Source of the DNA: Paraburkholderia acidisoli
GTDB taxonomy: Bacteria > Pseudomonadota > Gammaproteobacteria > Burkholderiales > Burkholderiaceae
Length of the DNA stretch: 64,000 nucleotides
Direction of reading: 5' to 3'
Assembly (NCBI RefSeq): GCF_009789675.1
Contig: NZ_CP046913.1
Span: forward strand, 1,550,001 to 1,614,000
In this document: in pieces, positions 27,586 to 37,167 of the stretch
How the letters are laid out: every line of letters begins with the position of its first letter
How positions within the stretch are numbered: position 1 is the stretch's first letter
Position numbers and translations under genes: made by a program
The notes under the pieces: generated by a model
Databases searched by the model: none
What the model was told of the DNA's origin: nothing
The model's input: the letters and a program-made list of their open reading frames with translations, nothing else

Positions 27586-27620
27586 ATCTCGACTTCCGAA
27601 CGGCGCGTACCTGTGCGCGC

Positions 27621-29297
27621 TTACATGTTCGGATAGTTCGGCCCGCCGCCGCCTTCCGGCGTGACCCACACGATATTCTGCGTCGGGTCCTTGATGTCGC
27701 AGGTCTTGCAGTGCACGCAGTTCTGCGCGTTGATCTGCAGACGATCGCTGCCGTCGTCGTTCTTCACGAACTCGTACACCGCCGCCGGGCAGAAACGCGC
27801 CTCGGGACCCGCATACGTGCGCAGGTTCACATCGACGGGAACCTTCGCGTCTTTCAGCGTGAGGTGCGCGGGCTGGTTCTCTTCGTGATTTGTGTTCGAG
27901 ATGAACACCGAAGAAAGCCGGTCGAACGTGAGCTTGCCGTCGGGTTTCGGATACTCGATCGGCTTGCACTGCGACGCGGGTTTCAGCATTTCGTTGTCGC
28001 GATGCTGGTGATGCAGCGTCCACGGCACGTTGCCGCCCATGAGCTTCTGCTCGATGCCCACCATCAGCGTGCCGAGGTACAGGCCCTTGCCCATCCACTG
28101 CTTGAAATTGCGCGCCTTGTAAAGCTCGGTGTAAAGCCACGACTGCTTGAACGCTTCCGGATACGCCGCGAGTTCGTCCTGCTGACGCCCTGCCTGCACG
28201 GCGTCGAACGCGGCGTCAGCGGCGAGCATGCCGGTCTTGATCGCCGCGTGCGAACCCTTGATGCGCGAGACGTTGAGAAAACCTGCATCGTCGCCAACGA
28301 GTGCGCCGCCCTTGAACACGAGCTTGGGCAGCGACATCAGGCCGCCCGCCGTAATCGCGCGCGCGCCGTACGAGACGCGCTTGCCGCCTTCGAGATATTT
28401 GCGGATCTCGGGGTGCGTCTTGTAGCGCTGGAATTCCTCGAACGGCGAGAGATACGGATTCTGGTACGCGAGGCCCACGACAAAACCCACCATCACCTGG
28501 TTATTGTCGATGTGATACAGGAACGAGCCGCCGTACGTGTCGCTTTCGAGCGGCCAGCCGGCCGTGTGGATCACGAGGCCCGGCTGGTGCTTCGACGGAT
28601 CGATTTCCCACAGTTCCTTGATGCCGATGCCGTAGACCTGCGGATCGGCGTCGCGGTCGAGCTTGAGCTTTTCGTTGAGCTGGCGTCCCAGATGCCCGCG
28701 CGCGCCTTCGCAGAACAGCGTGTATTTCGCGTGCAGTTCCATGCCGAGCTGGAAATTCTCGGTGGGTTCGCCGTCCTTGCCCACGCCCATGTTGCCGGTG
28801 GCGACGCCTTTCACCGCGCCGTTTTCGTCGAAGAGAATTTCGGCGGCCGGAAAGCCCGGGAAGATCTCTACGCCCAGCGCCTCGGCCTGCTGACCGAGCC
28901 AGCGCGTGACGTTCGCGAGGCTGATCACATAGTTGCCGTGGTTCTTGAAGTTATCGGGCAGCGCCCAGTTCGGCACGGCTTTCGCGCCCGTTTCGGAGAG
29001 GAACAGGAATTTGTCTTCGGCCACGGGCACGTTCAGCGGCGCGCCTTTTTCCTTCCAGTCGGGGAAGAGTTCGGTGATGGCGCGCGGGTCCATGACCGCG
29101 CCCGAGAGGATATGCGCCCCGATTTCCGAGCCCTTCTCGAGCACGCACACGCCGATCTCGACGCCTTGTTCTGCCGCCCGTTGCTTCAGGCGGATCGCCG
29201 CGGAGAGCCCGGCCGGGCCGCCACCGACGATTACCACGTCGTATTCCATCGACTCGCGGGGACCGTATTGCTCGATCAGTGCTTCATTCGGGGACAT
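27621..29297 (-). CDS. Electron-transfer flavoprotein:ubiquinone oxidoreductase
   Basis: 558 residues, the usual length of ETF-QO. An N-terminal FAD Rossmann motif VVIVGGGPAGLSAAIRL and a C-terminal ferredoxin-like [4Fe-4S] region with four Cys (FCPAAVYEF; QNCVHCKTCDIKDP) are complete. It sits on the inner membrane and passes electrons from ETF, reduced by acyl-CoA dehydrogenases, to ubiquinone. The acyl-CoA dehydrogenase gene ends 43 bases upstream on the same strand, giving the donor and the exit in one operon. Confidence 0.96.
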   Translation of the reverse strand: MSPNEALIEQYGPRESMEYDVVIVGGGPAGLSAAIRLKQRAAEQGVEIGVCVLEKGSEIGAHILSGAVMDPRAITELFPDWKEKGAPLNVPVAEDKFLFLSETGAKAVPNWALPDNFKNHGNYVISLANVTRWLGQQAEALGVEIFPGFPAAEILFDENGAVKGVATGNMGVGKDGEPTENFQLGMELHAKYTLFCEGARGHLGRQLNEKLKLDRDADPQVYGIGIKELWEIDPSKHQPGLVIHTAGWPLESDTYGGSFLYHIDNNQVMVGFVVGLAYQNPYLSPFEEFQRYKTHPEIRKYLEGGKRVSYGARAITAGGLMSLPKLVFKGGALVGDDAGFLNVSRIKGSHAAIKTGMLAADAAFDAVQAGRQQDELAAYPEAFKQSWLYTELYKARNFKQWMGKGLYLGTLMVGIEQKLMGGNVPWTLHHQHRDNEMLKPASQCKPIEYPKPDGKLTFDRLSSVFISNTNHEENQPAHLTLKDAKVPVDVNLRTYAGPEARFCPAAVYEFVKNDDGSDRLQINAQNCVHCKTCDIKDPTQNIVWVTPEGGGGPNYPNM

Positions 29298-29340
29298 TTC
29301 GTATTCCTTGTTATGGATCGCGGCCTTGCGCGGGCAACGA

Positions 29341-31131
29341 TCAGAACTGCACTTCGCTCAACGCGAGCACGCTGGCATCGCCTCTGGCGCTCAGGATCGC
29401 CGTTTCGAGACCGCCTGCCTGGGCGAGAACGTGCTCGCCGTAGAACTGGGCGATCGCAATTTTCGCGCCGTGGAATTCGAGGTCCTGCTCGAATTCGCGC
29501 TGCGACGCGAGCAATGCGCGGCCCATCTGCCAGCCGCACAGCACGATGCCCGCGAGCTTCAGATACGGCACGCTGCCCGCGAATACGGCGTTCGGGTCGC
29601 GCTTGACGTTGGCCAGCACGAAATCGACGACATTGGCGAGCGACTGCGCGCCCTTCTCCAGTTGCGCGCGCAACGACTGCGCCGCCGCGCTGCCCGCTTG
29701 ACCGAGCGCTTCGCAGGTCTGCGCGATCTCGCCGAGCAGCGCCTTCGCGACCGCGCCGCCGTCGCGCACCGTCTTGCGGCCGATCAGGTCGTTCGCCTGG
29801 ATCGCCGTCGTGCCTTCGTAGATGGCGAGAATGCGCGCGTCGCGGTAATACTGCGCGGCGCCGGTTTCCTCGATAAAGCCCATACCGCCATGCACCTGCA
29901 CGCCGAGACTCGCCACGTCGTTGACCATTTCCGTGCTCCAGCCCTTCACGATCGGCACGAGGAATTCGTAGATGGCCTGATGGCGCGCACGCACGTCGGC
30001 GTCGGCGTGACCGTGCGCGAGATCGCTATGCGCGGCCGCGACATACGCGAGCGCCCGCGCGCCTTCGGTCAGCGCGCGCATCGTGCCGAGCATGCGGCGC
30101 ACGTCCGGATGATGAATGATGGTCGCCGAAGTTTTCAGCGAACCGTCCACCGGGCGGCTCTGCACGCGTTCCTTCGCGTAGGCCACGGCCTTCTGGTACG
30201 CGCGATCGGCAACACCCACGCCCTGCATGCCCACGCCGAAGCGCGCGGCGTTCATCATGATGAACATGTATTCGAGGCCGCGATTTTCTTCGCCGATGAG
30301 GTAGCCGGTCGCGCCGCCGTGGTCGCCGTATTGCAGCACCGCCGTGGGGCTCGCCTTGATGCCGAGCTTGTGTTCGATCGACACGCAGTGCACGTCGTTG
30401 CGCGCGCCCAGCGTGCCGTCTTCGTTCACGAGGAACTTGGGCACGATAAAGAGCGAAATGCCCTTCACGCCTTCGGGCGCATTGGGCGTGCGCGCGAGCA
30501 CGAGATGGACGATGTTCTCCGCCATGTCGTGCTCGCCCCAGGTGATGAAGATCTTCGTGCCGAACACGCGGTACGTGCCGTCGCCCTGCGGTTCGGCGCG
30601 CGAACGCACGAGCGCGAGATCGGAGCCCGCCTGCGGTTCCGTGAGGTTCATCGTGCCGGTCCACTCGCCCGAGATCAGCTTGGGCACGTAACGCATCTTC
30701 TGCGCTTCGGTGCCCGCCGTGAGCAGGGCTTCGATCGCGCCGTCGGTGAGCAGCGGGCACAGCGCGAACGAGAGGTTCGCGGCGTTGAGCATTTCGATGC
30801 ACGGCGTGGCGACGAGCTTGGGCAGCGCCTGGCCGCCGTATTCGGCGGGATGTTGCAGACCTTGCCAGCCGCCTTCCACGAACTGGCGAAATGCCGCCGC
30901 GAAACCCGCCGTGGCGGTCACGGCGCCGTCGCGCCAGGTGCTGGGCGCGCGGTCGCCTTCCACGTTGAGCGGCGCGATGACCTCGCCCGCGAGCTTCGCG
31001 CATTCGTCGAGCACGGCCTGGGCGGTATCGAAACCCGCCTCTTCGAAGCCGGGCAAGGCCGCGACGGCCTCGATGCCGGCCAGTTCCTTCAGCACGAACA
31101 GCATGTCCTTGACGGGGGCGAGATAGCTCAT
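29341..31131 (-). CDS. Acyl-CoA dehydrogenase (large, DmdC/FadE-like with C-terminal extension)
   Basis: 596 residues, the longer class of acyl-CoA dehydrogenase with an extra C-terminal domain, as in DmdC-like and some long-chain enzymes. FAD-binding NLTEPQAGSDL and FITWGEHD lie mid-protein; the catalytic base Glu is in AIYEGTTAIQANDLIGRK near residue 430. It introduces the 2,3-double bond and reduces ETF. The next gene is ETF-QO, an apt operon mate. A DmdC role (methylmercaptopropionyl-CoA) cannot be separated from fatty acyl-CoA by sequence reading. Confidence 0.92.
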   Translation of the reverse strand: MSYLAPVKDMLFVLKELAGIEAVAALPGFEEAGFDTAQAVLDECAKLAGEVIAPLNVEGDRAPSTWRDGAVTATAGFAAAFRQFVEGGWQGLQHPAEYGGQALPKLVATPCIEMLNAANLSFALCPLLTDGAIEALLTAGTEAQKMRYVPKLISGEWTGTMNLTEPQAGSDLALVRSRAEPQGDGTYRVFGTKIFITWGEHDMAENIVHLVLARTPNAPEGVKGISLFIVPKFLVNEDGTLGARNDVHCVSIEHKLGIKASPTAVLQYGDHGGATGYLIGEENRGLEYMFIMMNAARFGVGMQGVGVADRAYQKAVAYAKERVQSRPVDGSLKTSATIIHHPDVRRMLGTMRALTEGARALAYVAAAHSDLAHGHADADVRARHQAIYEFLVPIVKGWSTEMVNDVASLGVQVHGGMGFIEETGAAQYYRDARILAIYEGTTAIQANDLIGRKTVRDGGAVAKALLGEIAQTCEALGQAGSAAAQSLRAQLEKGAQSLANVVDFVLANVKRDPNAVFAGSVPYLKLAGIVLCGWQMGRALLASQREFEQDLEFHGAKIAIAQFYGEHVLAQAGGLETAILSARGDASVLALSEVQF

Positions 31132-31293
31132 GGTCGTTGTTCCAGTCGAATACGCGAGTCAGGTAAGCGCCGGTGGCCGGCGTGGCAGCACGCATCGTAG
31201 CGTCAATCGCCCGCAAACCGGGTGTCGAAACCGGACCACATAGTGACAAATCTGGCCACGCCGTTTGCGCACTTGGCCACCCGTTGCGGGGGG

Positions 31294-32298
31294 TCAGGGC
31301 TGCTTGCGGTAGGTGCCGGGCGTGCTGCCGGTCCAGTGACGGAAGGCCCGGTGGAACGCGCTCGGGTCGTCGAAACCGAGGTCGCTGCCGATGGCGGCCA
31401 CGGTGTCCTGCGTGTCGGTGAGGCGCTGGATCGCCACGTCGCGGCGCAATTCGTCCTTGAGCGCCTGAAACGTGGTCTCTTCCGCGGCCAAACGGCGGCA
31501 CAGCGTGCGCACCGAGCAATGCAGATGGCGCGCGGCGGCTTCGATGGTCGGCAAGCCGGGCAGTTGCGCCGCGAGAAACTGCCGCACGTTATGGCTCACC
31601 AGTTGCTCGCTGAACGATTCGAAGATCCAGTCGCCGGGCGAGCGCGCGAGAAACGCCCGTAGATTGCGCTTGCTCTGGCGGATCGGCATGTCGAGATACG
31701 CGGCGCTGAAGCGCATCAGCGTGGCCTCGCAGCCGAAGTGCACGGGCCCGGAAAAGAAGTAGCGATGATCGAGCGCATGCGCCGGTTGCGGGCACGCGAA
31801 ATCCACCTGCAACAGCGGAATGCGCTGCCCGATGAGCCAGGAACACACGCCGTGCGCGAGCTTGAGCATCAGCTCCTGGCCGAGCGGCCCGAGCGCGCCG
31901 AACGCGGGATTCGCGCGCAACGCCACTTGCGCGACCAGCCCGTTGCGGCGCGAATCGAGACGAAAATCGTCTAGAACGATGTGGAAGAACTGATCGAAGC
32001 GATGCAGCGCCGTTTCGAGGTTGCGCGCGTCGAGCAGGCTCAGGCAGAGAAACTTGAGCGTGCCGCTGCGAAACGGCCGGCTGAAGATGCCGGGCATCTC
32101 GTCGTCCAGTTCGATCGCGAGCGTGCGATAGAGCGTCGAGAATTGCTCTTCCGTCACGCGGCCGCCCGGTTTCGCGAGCAATTCCGGCGCGATGCCCGCC
32201 TCCTTGAGATAGCGGCGAATCACGGCGGGCTGCGCGCCCGCACCGGCGAGAAAGCCGTTGACGAGCGAAATGGGAACGGTGGCGCTGGGCGATGGCAT
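31294..32298 (-). CDS. AraC family transcriptional regulator
   Basis: 334 residues: an N-terminal arabinose-binding-like sensor domain of the OruR/ArgR type (VNGFLAGAGAQPAVIRRYLKEAGI) and a C-terminal AraC DNA-binding domain (AARHLHCSVRTLCRRLAAEETTFQALKDELR, ending with DPSAFHRAFRHWTGSTPGTYR). It stands between acetoacetyl-CoA synthetase and the acyl-CoA dehydrogenase on the same strand and may regulate either. No Shine-Dalgarno sequence precedes the start; a G-quadruplex motif is there instead. Confidence 0.9.
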   Translation of the reverse strand: MPSPSATVPISLVNGFLAGAGAQPAVIRRYLKEAGIAPELLAKPGGRVTEEQFSTLYRTLAIELDDEMPGIFSRPFRSGTLKFLCLSLLDARNLETALHRFDQFFHIVLDDFRLDSRRNGLVAQVALRANPAFGALGPLGQELMLKLAHGVCSWLIGQRIPLLQVDFACPQPAHALDHRYFFSGPVHFGCEATLMRFSAAYLDMPIRQSKRNLRAFLARSPGDWIFESFSEQLVSHNVRQFLAAQLPGLPTIEAAARHLHCSVRTLCRRLAAEETTFQALKDELRRDVAIQRLTDTQDTVAAIGSDLGFDDPSAFHRAFRHWTGSTPGTYRKQP

Positions 32299-32306
32299 GC
32301 TTGAGC

Positions 32307-32325
32307 GGGCGGGCGGGCGGGTGGG
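32307..32325. other. G-quadruplex motif just upstream of the AraC start
   Basis: GGGCGGGCGGGCGGGTGGG has five G-triplets with single-base loops on the plus strand, 8 bases before the minus-strand ATG. The plus strand is the template, so the mRNA is C-rich here and lacks a ribosome binding site. Confidence 0.75.
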
Positions 32326-32466
32326 TCGGCGTGCGCGGTCTCGCGTGGACGTTGCGCGGTACCTCGCGCCGTAAGCCGAACGGGACGCGCAGGGACGCGC
32401 AGGCGCGGCGCGAAAGCCGCTAATGCGAATGGGCGAGCGGGTTCAGCGCGCCATTCTAAAGCCTCC

Positions 32467-34485
32467 TCACGCCGCCCCGCCCTGCGCTTCGCGCTGTTCC
32501 TCGCGAACGCGCGCGAAATCGGCGAACCACGCGAGGCTTTCCGGATTGGCCATCGTGTCCGGATTCGCCACCTTGTCGAGCGGCTGACCGAGCAGCAGGC
32601 GCTTGATCGGAATCTCCATCTTCTTGCCCGAGAGCGTGCGCGGCACGGCGGCGACCTGATGCACTTCGTCGGGCACGTGCCGCGCCGAAAGCGCCTCGCG
32701 CACCCGCGTGCGAATCGCGGCGGTGAGTGCCTCGTCGAGTTGCACGCCGGGCCGCAGCACCACGAAGAGCGGCATCGACGAAGCGCGCCCGAGGTACTCC
32801 AGATCGACCACGAGGCTGTCCAGCACCTCGGGCAGCGACTCCACCGCGCGATACAGCTCGCTCGTGCCCATGCGGATGCCGTGCCGGTTGATCGTCGCAT
32901 CCGAGCGGCCGTAGATGATCGCGCCGCCGTGCGGCGTGATGCGCAGCCAGTCGCCGTGGCGCCAGATGCCGGGATACGTGTCGAAGTAACTCTCGCGATA
33001 GCGGCGGTTGTCCGTGTCGCGCCAGAAGTACAGCGGCATCGAAGGCATGGGCACGGTGCAGACGAGTTCGCCCACTTCGTCGATGAGCGGCCGCCCGGCT
33101 TCGTCGAATGCCTCCACGCGCGCGCCGAGGCAGCGGCACTGCATTTCGCCCAGCCGCACGGGCAAGGTCGGCAAGCCGCCCAGGAAGCAGCCCGCGAAGT
33201 CGGTGCCGCCCGAGATCGCGTCGATCCACACGGGGCCGACGCGCTCCAGGATCCACGTATAGCATTCGGGCGGCAGCGGCGAACCGGTCGCGCCCACGGC
33301 GCGCAAGCGCGACAGATCGGCGGCGGCGCGCGGCGCGACGTCGGCCTTGAGGCAACCCTGAAAATACGCGGAGCCCGCGCCGAAGAACGTCACGCCCGCC
33401 TCGCCCACGAAGCGCCATAGCGAATCCGCCTGCGGATAGCCGGGATTGCCGTCGTAGAGGCACAGCGTCGCGCCCACGAGCAGGCCGCCCAGCTGGCAAT
33501 TCCACATGATCCAGCTCGTGCTCGCGTACCAGAGAAAGCGGTCGCCCGCGTGCAGGTCGAGGTGCAGCGCCATGATCTTCACGTGTTCGAGCACCACGCC
33601 GCCGTGCGAATGCACGATGGCTTTCGGCAGGCCCGTGGTGCCCGACGAATAGACGATCCACAGCGGATGATCGAACGGCACCGCTTCAATTTCGAGCGCC
33701 CCGCCGCCGGGCGGCGCTTCGGCCGTAATGGCGTCTTGCCACGCGATCGCATTGGGAAAATCGGTTGCGCGCGCATCGATGTCGAGTTGCGGAACGAGCA
33801 CGAGATGGTCGACGCTCGGCAAGTCGCGCAGCAGTTGCGCGATCAGGTCGCGGCGATCGTGGGCCTTGCCGCCGTAGCGATAGCCATCCACGGCAATCAG
33901 CACTTTCGGCTCGATTTGGCGAAAGCGGTCGAGCACGGCGAGCGGCCCCATGTCGGGCGAGCACACCGACCAAATCGCGCCCACGCTCGCGGTGGCCAGA
34001 AATGCCACGACGGTATCGGCCGTATTCGGCAGGTAGGCCGCGACGCGATCGCCGCGTCGCACGCCGAGCCGCCGCAATGTGGCCGCGCAGGCGGCCACCT
34101 GCTGACGCAATTCGGCCCAGCTGACTTCGCGAATGATTCCGGGCGTCGCACCGCTTTCGCTCCGCGCGACGATGGCCGGACGCGACGCGTCCGCGTGCCG
34201 GAACACCTGATCGACGTAATTGAGTTCGACGCCCGGAAACCATTGCGCGCCCGGCATCGACGCATCGGCGAGCGCCACGCCGCGCGCGTGTTTCGCGCGA
34301 ATGTCCGCCCAGTCCCAGAACGCGCACCAGAAGCCGTCGACGTCGTCGACGGACCAGCGCCACAATGCGTCGTAATCGTCGAACTGCAGGCCGCGCGATT
34401 GCGCGAGCCAGCGCGTGAATTGCGTGATGCGCGCCGCTTCGATCTGCTGCGGCGTGGGCGTCCAGGCGGGTGCGATGTCGTTCAT
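32467..34485 (-). CDS. Acetoacetyl-CoA synthetase
   Basis: 672 residues, the length of acetoacetyl-CoA synthetases. The N-terminal ACAS domain (RWSVDDVDGFWCAFWDW, GAQWFPGVELNYVDQVFRH) and the adenylation motif YSSGTTGLPKAIVHSHGG mark the ANL superfamily; the C-terminal Lys domain has RTLSGKKMEIPIK. It makes acetoacetyl-CoA from acetoacetate, CoA and ATP, linking ketone bodies, leucine breakdown and polyhydroxybutyrate turnover. The AraC gene follows 168 bases downstream. Confidence 0.94.
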   Translation of the reverse strand: MNDIAPAWTPTPQQIEAARITQFTRWLAQSRGLQFDDYDALWRWSVDDVDGFWCAFWDWADIRAKHARGVALADASMPGAQWFPGVELNYVDQVFRHADASRPAIVARSESGATPGIIREVSWAELRQQVAACAATLRRLGVRRGDRVAAYLPNTADTVVAFLATASVGAIWSVCSPDMGPLAVLDRFRQIEPKVLIAVDGYRYGGKAHDRRDLIAQLLRDLPSVDHLVLVPQLDIDARATDFPNAIAWQDAITAEAPPGGGALEIEAVPFDHPLWIVYSSGTTGLPKAIVHSHGGVVLEHVKIMALHLDLHAGDRFLWYASTSWIMWNCQLGGLLVGATLCLYDGNPGYPQADSLWRFVGEAGVTFFGAGSAYFQGCLKADVAPRAAADLSRLRAVGATGSPLPPECYTWILERVGPVWIDAISGGTDFAGCFLGGLPTLPVRLGEMQCRCLGARVEAFDEAGRPLIDEVGELVCTVPMPSMPLYFWRDTDNRRYRESYFDTYPGIWRHGDWLRITPHGGAIIYGRSDATINRHGIRMGTSELYRAVESLPEVLDSLVVDLEYLGRASSMPLFVVLRPGVQLDEALTAAIRTRVREALSARHVPDEVHQVAAVPRTLSGKKMEIPIKRLLLGQPLDKVANPDTMANPESLAWFADFARVREEQREAQGGAA

Positions 34486-34678
34486 GTCGATGCGGGGCGG
34501 TCACGTTGGGCTCGTACGCGCCCATGGTGCCAAAGCCGCCGCACGGCGAACAATTGCGGGAAACCATCGGAACCGTGCCGAACGCCTGGCAGGCATTGCG
34601 CTCTGCGCGTCCGGCACGGTCTACGACGATGCGCGACGCATCGCGCACCGGTCGTGTTCAAAGCGCATCAGGCGCGCA

Positions 34679-35119
34679 TCAGTCGTGGGCGTAGTTGAAT
34701 TCGGGCATCGCCTTCAACTGGGTCTTGTCGGTTTGCAGCACGATCTGCTTGGCGCTGATCTGCAGATCGTTGAACGGCACCGCCACGAGATGCTTGCCCA
34801 TGCCGAGGAAACCGCCCACCGAGAGAATGGCGAACGCGCCTTGATTGGGCGACTCGAGCACGATGTCGTCGATGGCGCCGATCTTGCTGCCGCTGTTGTC
34901 GTAGACGTCGGAACCCACGAGCTTGGAGGCGCGGAAACCGATGCCCGACTGCACGGTCGCCATGCGCTGCACGGCGATCGATTGCGGCGCGCCTTGCGCT
35001 TGCGCGGCCGAGACCGCGCCCAGACCGCAGGCTAGCGCCACCGTCATCGACATAAAGGTACGCGTCGCGCGCGTTTTCGTATGGCGCGAAAGGCGCGGCA
35101 TGCTATGCAGTGTTTTCAT
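34679..35119 (-). CDS. Secreted PRC-barrel domain protein
   Basis: 146 residues from ATG 35119, set by AAGGAGAAAATT. An unusually long basic n-region (about 22 residues) precedes the hydrophobic signal core ending AAQAQG. The mature part is one PRC-barrel, KLVGSDVYDNSGSKIGAIDDIVLES, a beta-barrel also found in photosynthetic reaction centre H and in RimM, here probably stress-related and periplasmic. It stands alone: the cupin gene upstream ends 115 bases before. Confidence 0.85.
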   Translation of the reverse strand: MKTLHSMPRLSRHTKTRATRTFMSMTVALACGLGAVSAAQAQGAPQSIAVQRMATVQSGIGFRASKLVGSDVYDNSGSKIGAIDDIVLESPNQGAFAILSVGGFLGMGKHLVAVPFNDLQISAKQIVLQTDKTQLKAMPEFNYAHD

Positions 35120-35234
35120 AATTTTCTCCTTGCTTTGCGTCGTCGCGAGACTCTCGCAATTGCAAGCGCTGTGCCTGCCGCGCGCGTTCCAGGCGAGCCT
35201 GAAACGCCTTGCCACTTTCTGCCCACACCGGGAT

Positions 35235-35813
35235 TCACGCCTGCGCAAGCCAGTGTTCGATCAGCGGCCCTTGTGCGCCCAGGATCGGATCTTTCGCGGG
35301 AAACGGCAGCGCCTGCATCGCGCGCAACTCGGCGGGCGTGAGCGCGTCGCGGCGAATGTCCCACTGCTGCCCGCGCGGATAACCGCCCGCCACCCGAAAG
35401 CCGCCCGCGAGCGAGAGCAGGCAGTGACCGGTGCCCGCGGGCAGCAACAGCGCGTCGCCAGCATGCACGCGCACGACGCGCCCGCCCGGGCCGCCGAGAA
35501 TCAACTCGGCCGTGCCCGCGAATACGCCGAGCACTTCGTGGGCCGTGGAGTGGAAATGGTGATAGTCGAACACGCCGTCGTGCCACTGCACGGGCCAGTC
35601 GTTCGCCTCGAAGCGTTCGTTGAAGGCCTGCGCCATATCCTGCTTGCCGGGCGTCATGGCGCGCCGGTAAAGGATCACGGGTAGCCGCGCGTTGTTGGGC
35701 ACCCAGCTATGCGGCGCGAGATGAAACGTCTCGACGCTGCTCTCGCGCGACGCGGTGCGCTCGGTGCGCGCGTGACGTGGAAAATGGAAAGCGCGATTTT
35801 CTTGCATCGTCAT
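35235..35813 (-). CDS. Cupin domain protein (YjlB-like)
   Basis: 192 residues. The cupin metal site is seen in YHHFHSTAHEVLGV (His, His, Glu) and the second motif in LLPAGTGHCLL. This matches YjlB-type cupins, of unknown substrate. ATG 35813 overlaps the stop of the preceding gene; a second ATG lies two codons later and cannot be told apart. No signal peptide, so probably cytosolic. Confidence 0.85.
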   Translation of the reverse strand: MTMQENRAFHFPRHARTERTASRESSVETFHLAPHSWVPNNARLPVILYRRAMTPGKQDMAQAFNERFEANDWPVQWHDGVFDYHHFHSTAHEVLGVFAGTAELILGGPGGRVVRVHAGDALLLPAGTGHCLLSLAGGFRVAGGYPRGQQWDIRRDALTPAELRAMQALPFPAKDPILGAQGPLIEHWLAQA

Positions 35814-36181
35814 TGCCCCTTCGCGTCGCGGCCGGCCGGCAGACTTGCCGGTTGGCTGGCGGACAGCGTGTTGTGTTTCGCGTATGCCGCGTGGTGAGTG
35901 GAATGCGTCGATCCGGAATGCGTCGACGGCGAGGCGTTCGCCCCGCCGGGTCCGGCGCGCGAGTTGCCTGGCTGCGTTGCACTGGCTGCGCTAACGCCCG
36001 CGGTGCTGGGCACCGGCGCAGCGCGGCCGGACGTGGCGCCGCCCGTTTGCGTGGCGGGTGCGGTCGTGGGCCGGTCCGCGCCGGTGTTGTCCTGGGCGCG
36101 CGTGCCGATCGCGGTGGTCGCCGTGACGAGTGCGGTCACGCAACACGCGCCAAAGGCGATCAGGCTGCCACGGTGCTTCAT
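35810..36181 (-). CDS. Small secreted low-complexity protein
   Basis: 123 residues from ATG 36181 behind AGGAGAGG. A signal peptide (KHRGSLIAFGACCVTALVTATTAIGTRAQ) is followed by Ala/Thr/Ser/Gly-rich sequence and a His/Ser patch (STHSGSTHSTHHAAYAKH) without a known fold. The stop overlaps the cupin start (ATGA), so the two form an operon. The His cluster might bind metal; that is speculation. Confidence 0.7.
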   Translation of the reverse strand: MKHRGSLIAFGACCVTALVTATTAIGTRAQDNTGADRPTTAPATQTGGATSGRAAPVPSTAGVSAASATQPGNSRAGPGGANASPSTHSGSTHSTHHAAYAKHNTLSASQPASLPAGRDAKGQ

Positions 36182-36425
36182 CGAACCTCTCCTGTGCAAA
36201 GCGTCGACGACTACACCGCAACTCATGTTCCACGCATGCCCTTCATCGTCGGAAACCTCGCCCAGCGCGGAACCCTGACCGCTCGAACGGTCGCACCGTG
36301 CAAGCTCGAAGACAACGGCACGCCGATTGCTTGGCGAGGGTACGTACACCATTCTTTCGCCCGCGCGCGTACGTCGTCCAGCGCAATCCGTGGATGCCGC
36401 GCGCGAGCCGCACCCGGAGAATTCC

Positions 36426-36587
36426 ATGCGTTTCGATTCCATGCTGGTGTACCGCGCGCACTTGCCCACCGAGGAGCCCAACGACACGCCACAGCAGCCG
36501 AAAATCCCGCCTGTGCCGGACACGGAGCCGCCCCCGATTCCCGAGGGCGATCCGCCGAACGATGCGCCGCCGGAGCGGCTGGCATGA
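36426..36587 (+). CDS. Small proline/acid-rich protein
   Basis: 53 residues. ATG 36426 follows GGAGA at 6-base spacing. The sequence has a short structured start (MRFDSMLVYRAHLPTEEP) followed by a disordered PxPD/EPPPIPEGDPP tail. I believe similar short proteins occur in Burkholderiales, but I cannot verify this here. The frame is open to 36327 upstream without a better start. It is divergent from the secreted low-complexity gene. Function unknown. Confidence 0.55.
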   Translation: MRFDSMLVYRAHLPTEEPNDTPQQPKIPPVPDTEPPPIPEGDPPNDAPPERLA

Positions 36588-36611
36588 GCGGCGAGCCGCG
36601 AAGATGAACGG

Positions 36612-36968
36612 TTAAGGCATCTCGTCTTCGTCGTCGGGGAGATCGAGATCCTCGAAGTTGTCGGCAAGCGGCAGTTGCTCGATGCGATCGGGCAACACGT
36701 CGCTGTCGGGTTCGAGCGAGCCGTCGCCGTCGGCGGAAGCACGTTCGCCCGTGCCGGAGCGATCCGTGTCGCTCATCGCCTCGTCCACGCCTTCTTCGAG
36801 CGCGTGGTTATCGAGTTCCGTATCGCGGTCGAAGTCGTGGCGCTTCGCACCGCGCGTATCGCTGCCGCTGTCCGAGGAATCGCCGGGGCCGAGCGAATCC
36901 ACGTCGTGGCCCGGGGCGTTGGCCGGCGCGATGTCGTCGTCGTTATCGGGGTCGAGCGTGCTGGTCAT
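36612..36968 (-). CDS. Highly acidic small protein
   Basis: 118 residues from ATG 36968 behind AGGAGAACGCC. More than a third of residues are Asp or Glu (for example DPDNDDDIAP and LPLADNFEDLDLPDDEDEMP) with few hydrophobics, so it is probably disordered. No family recognised. It could be a DNA-mimic or chaperone-like acidic protein; nothing in the context supports either. Real gene status rests on the ribosome binding site and codon pattern. Confidence 0.65.
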   Translation of the reverse strand: MTSTLDPDNDDDIAPANAPGHDVDSLGPGDSSDSGSDTRGAKRHDFDRDTELDNHALEEGVDEAMSDTDRSGTGERASADGDGSLEPDSDVLPDRIEQLPLADNFEDLDLPDDEDEMP

Positions 36969-37167
36969 GGCGTTCTCCTGAAGAAAGGCGTTGCCGGTAC
37001 GCGCTTCTCCAGCAGATGGCGTGCCGCAAAGAGGAACGCGCGGGCCTGGAAGCGTTCGATCGACGACGTGCACGCCTGCGTGCGCGACGCCCCATCGGCG
37101 TTCTCCGCCTTTACAATCGCGGGCACGCCGCCTCGCGGCTCACCTTCCCTCTTTCGCGCAACGCATC

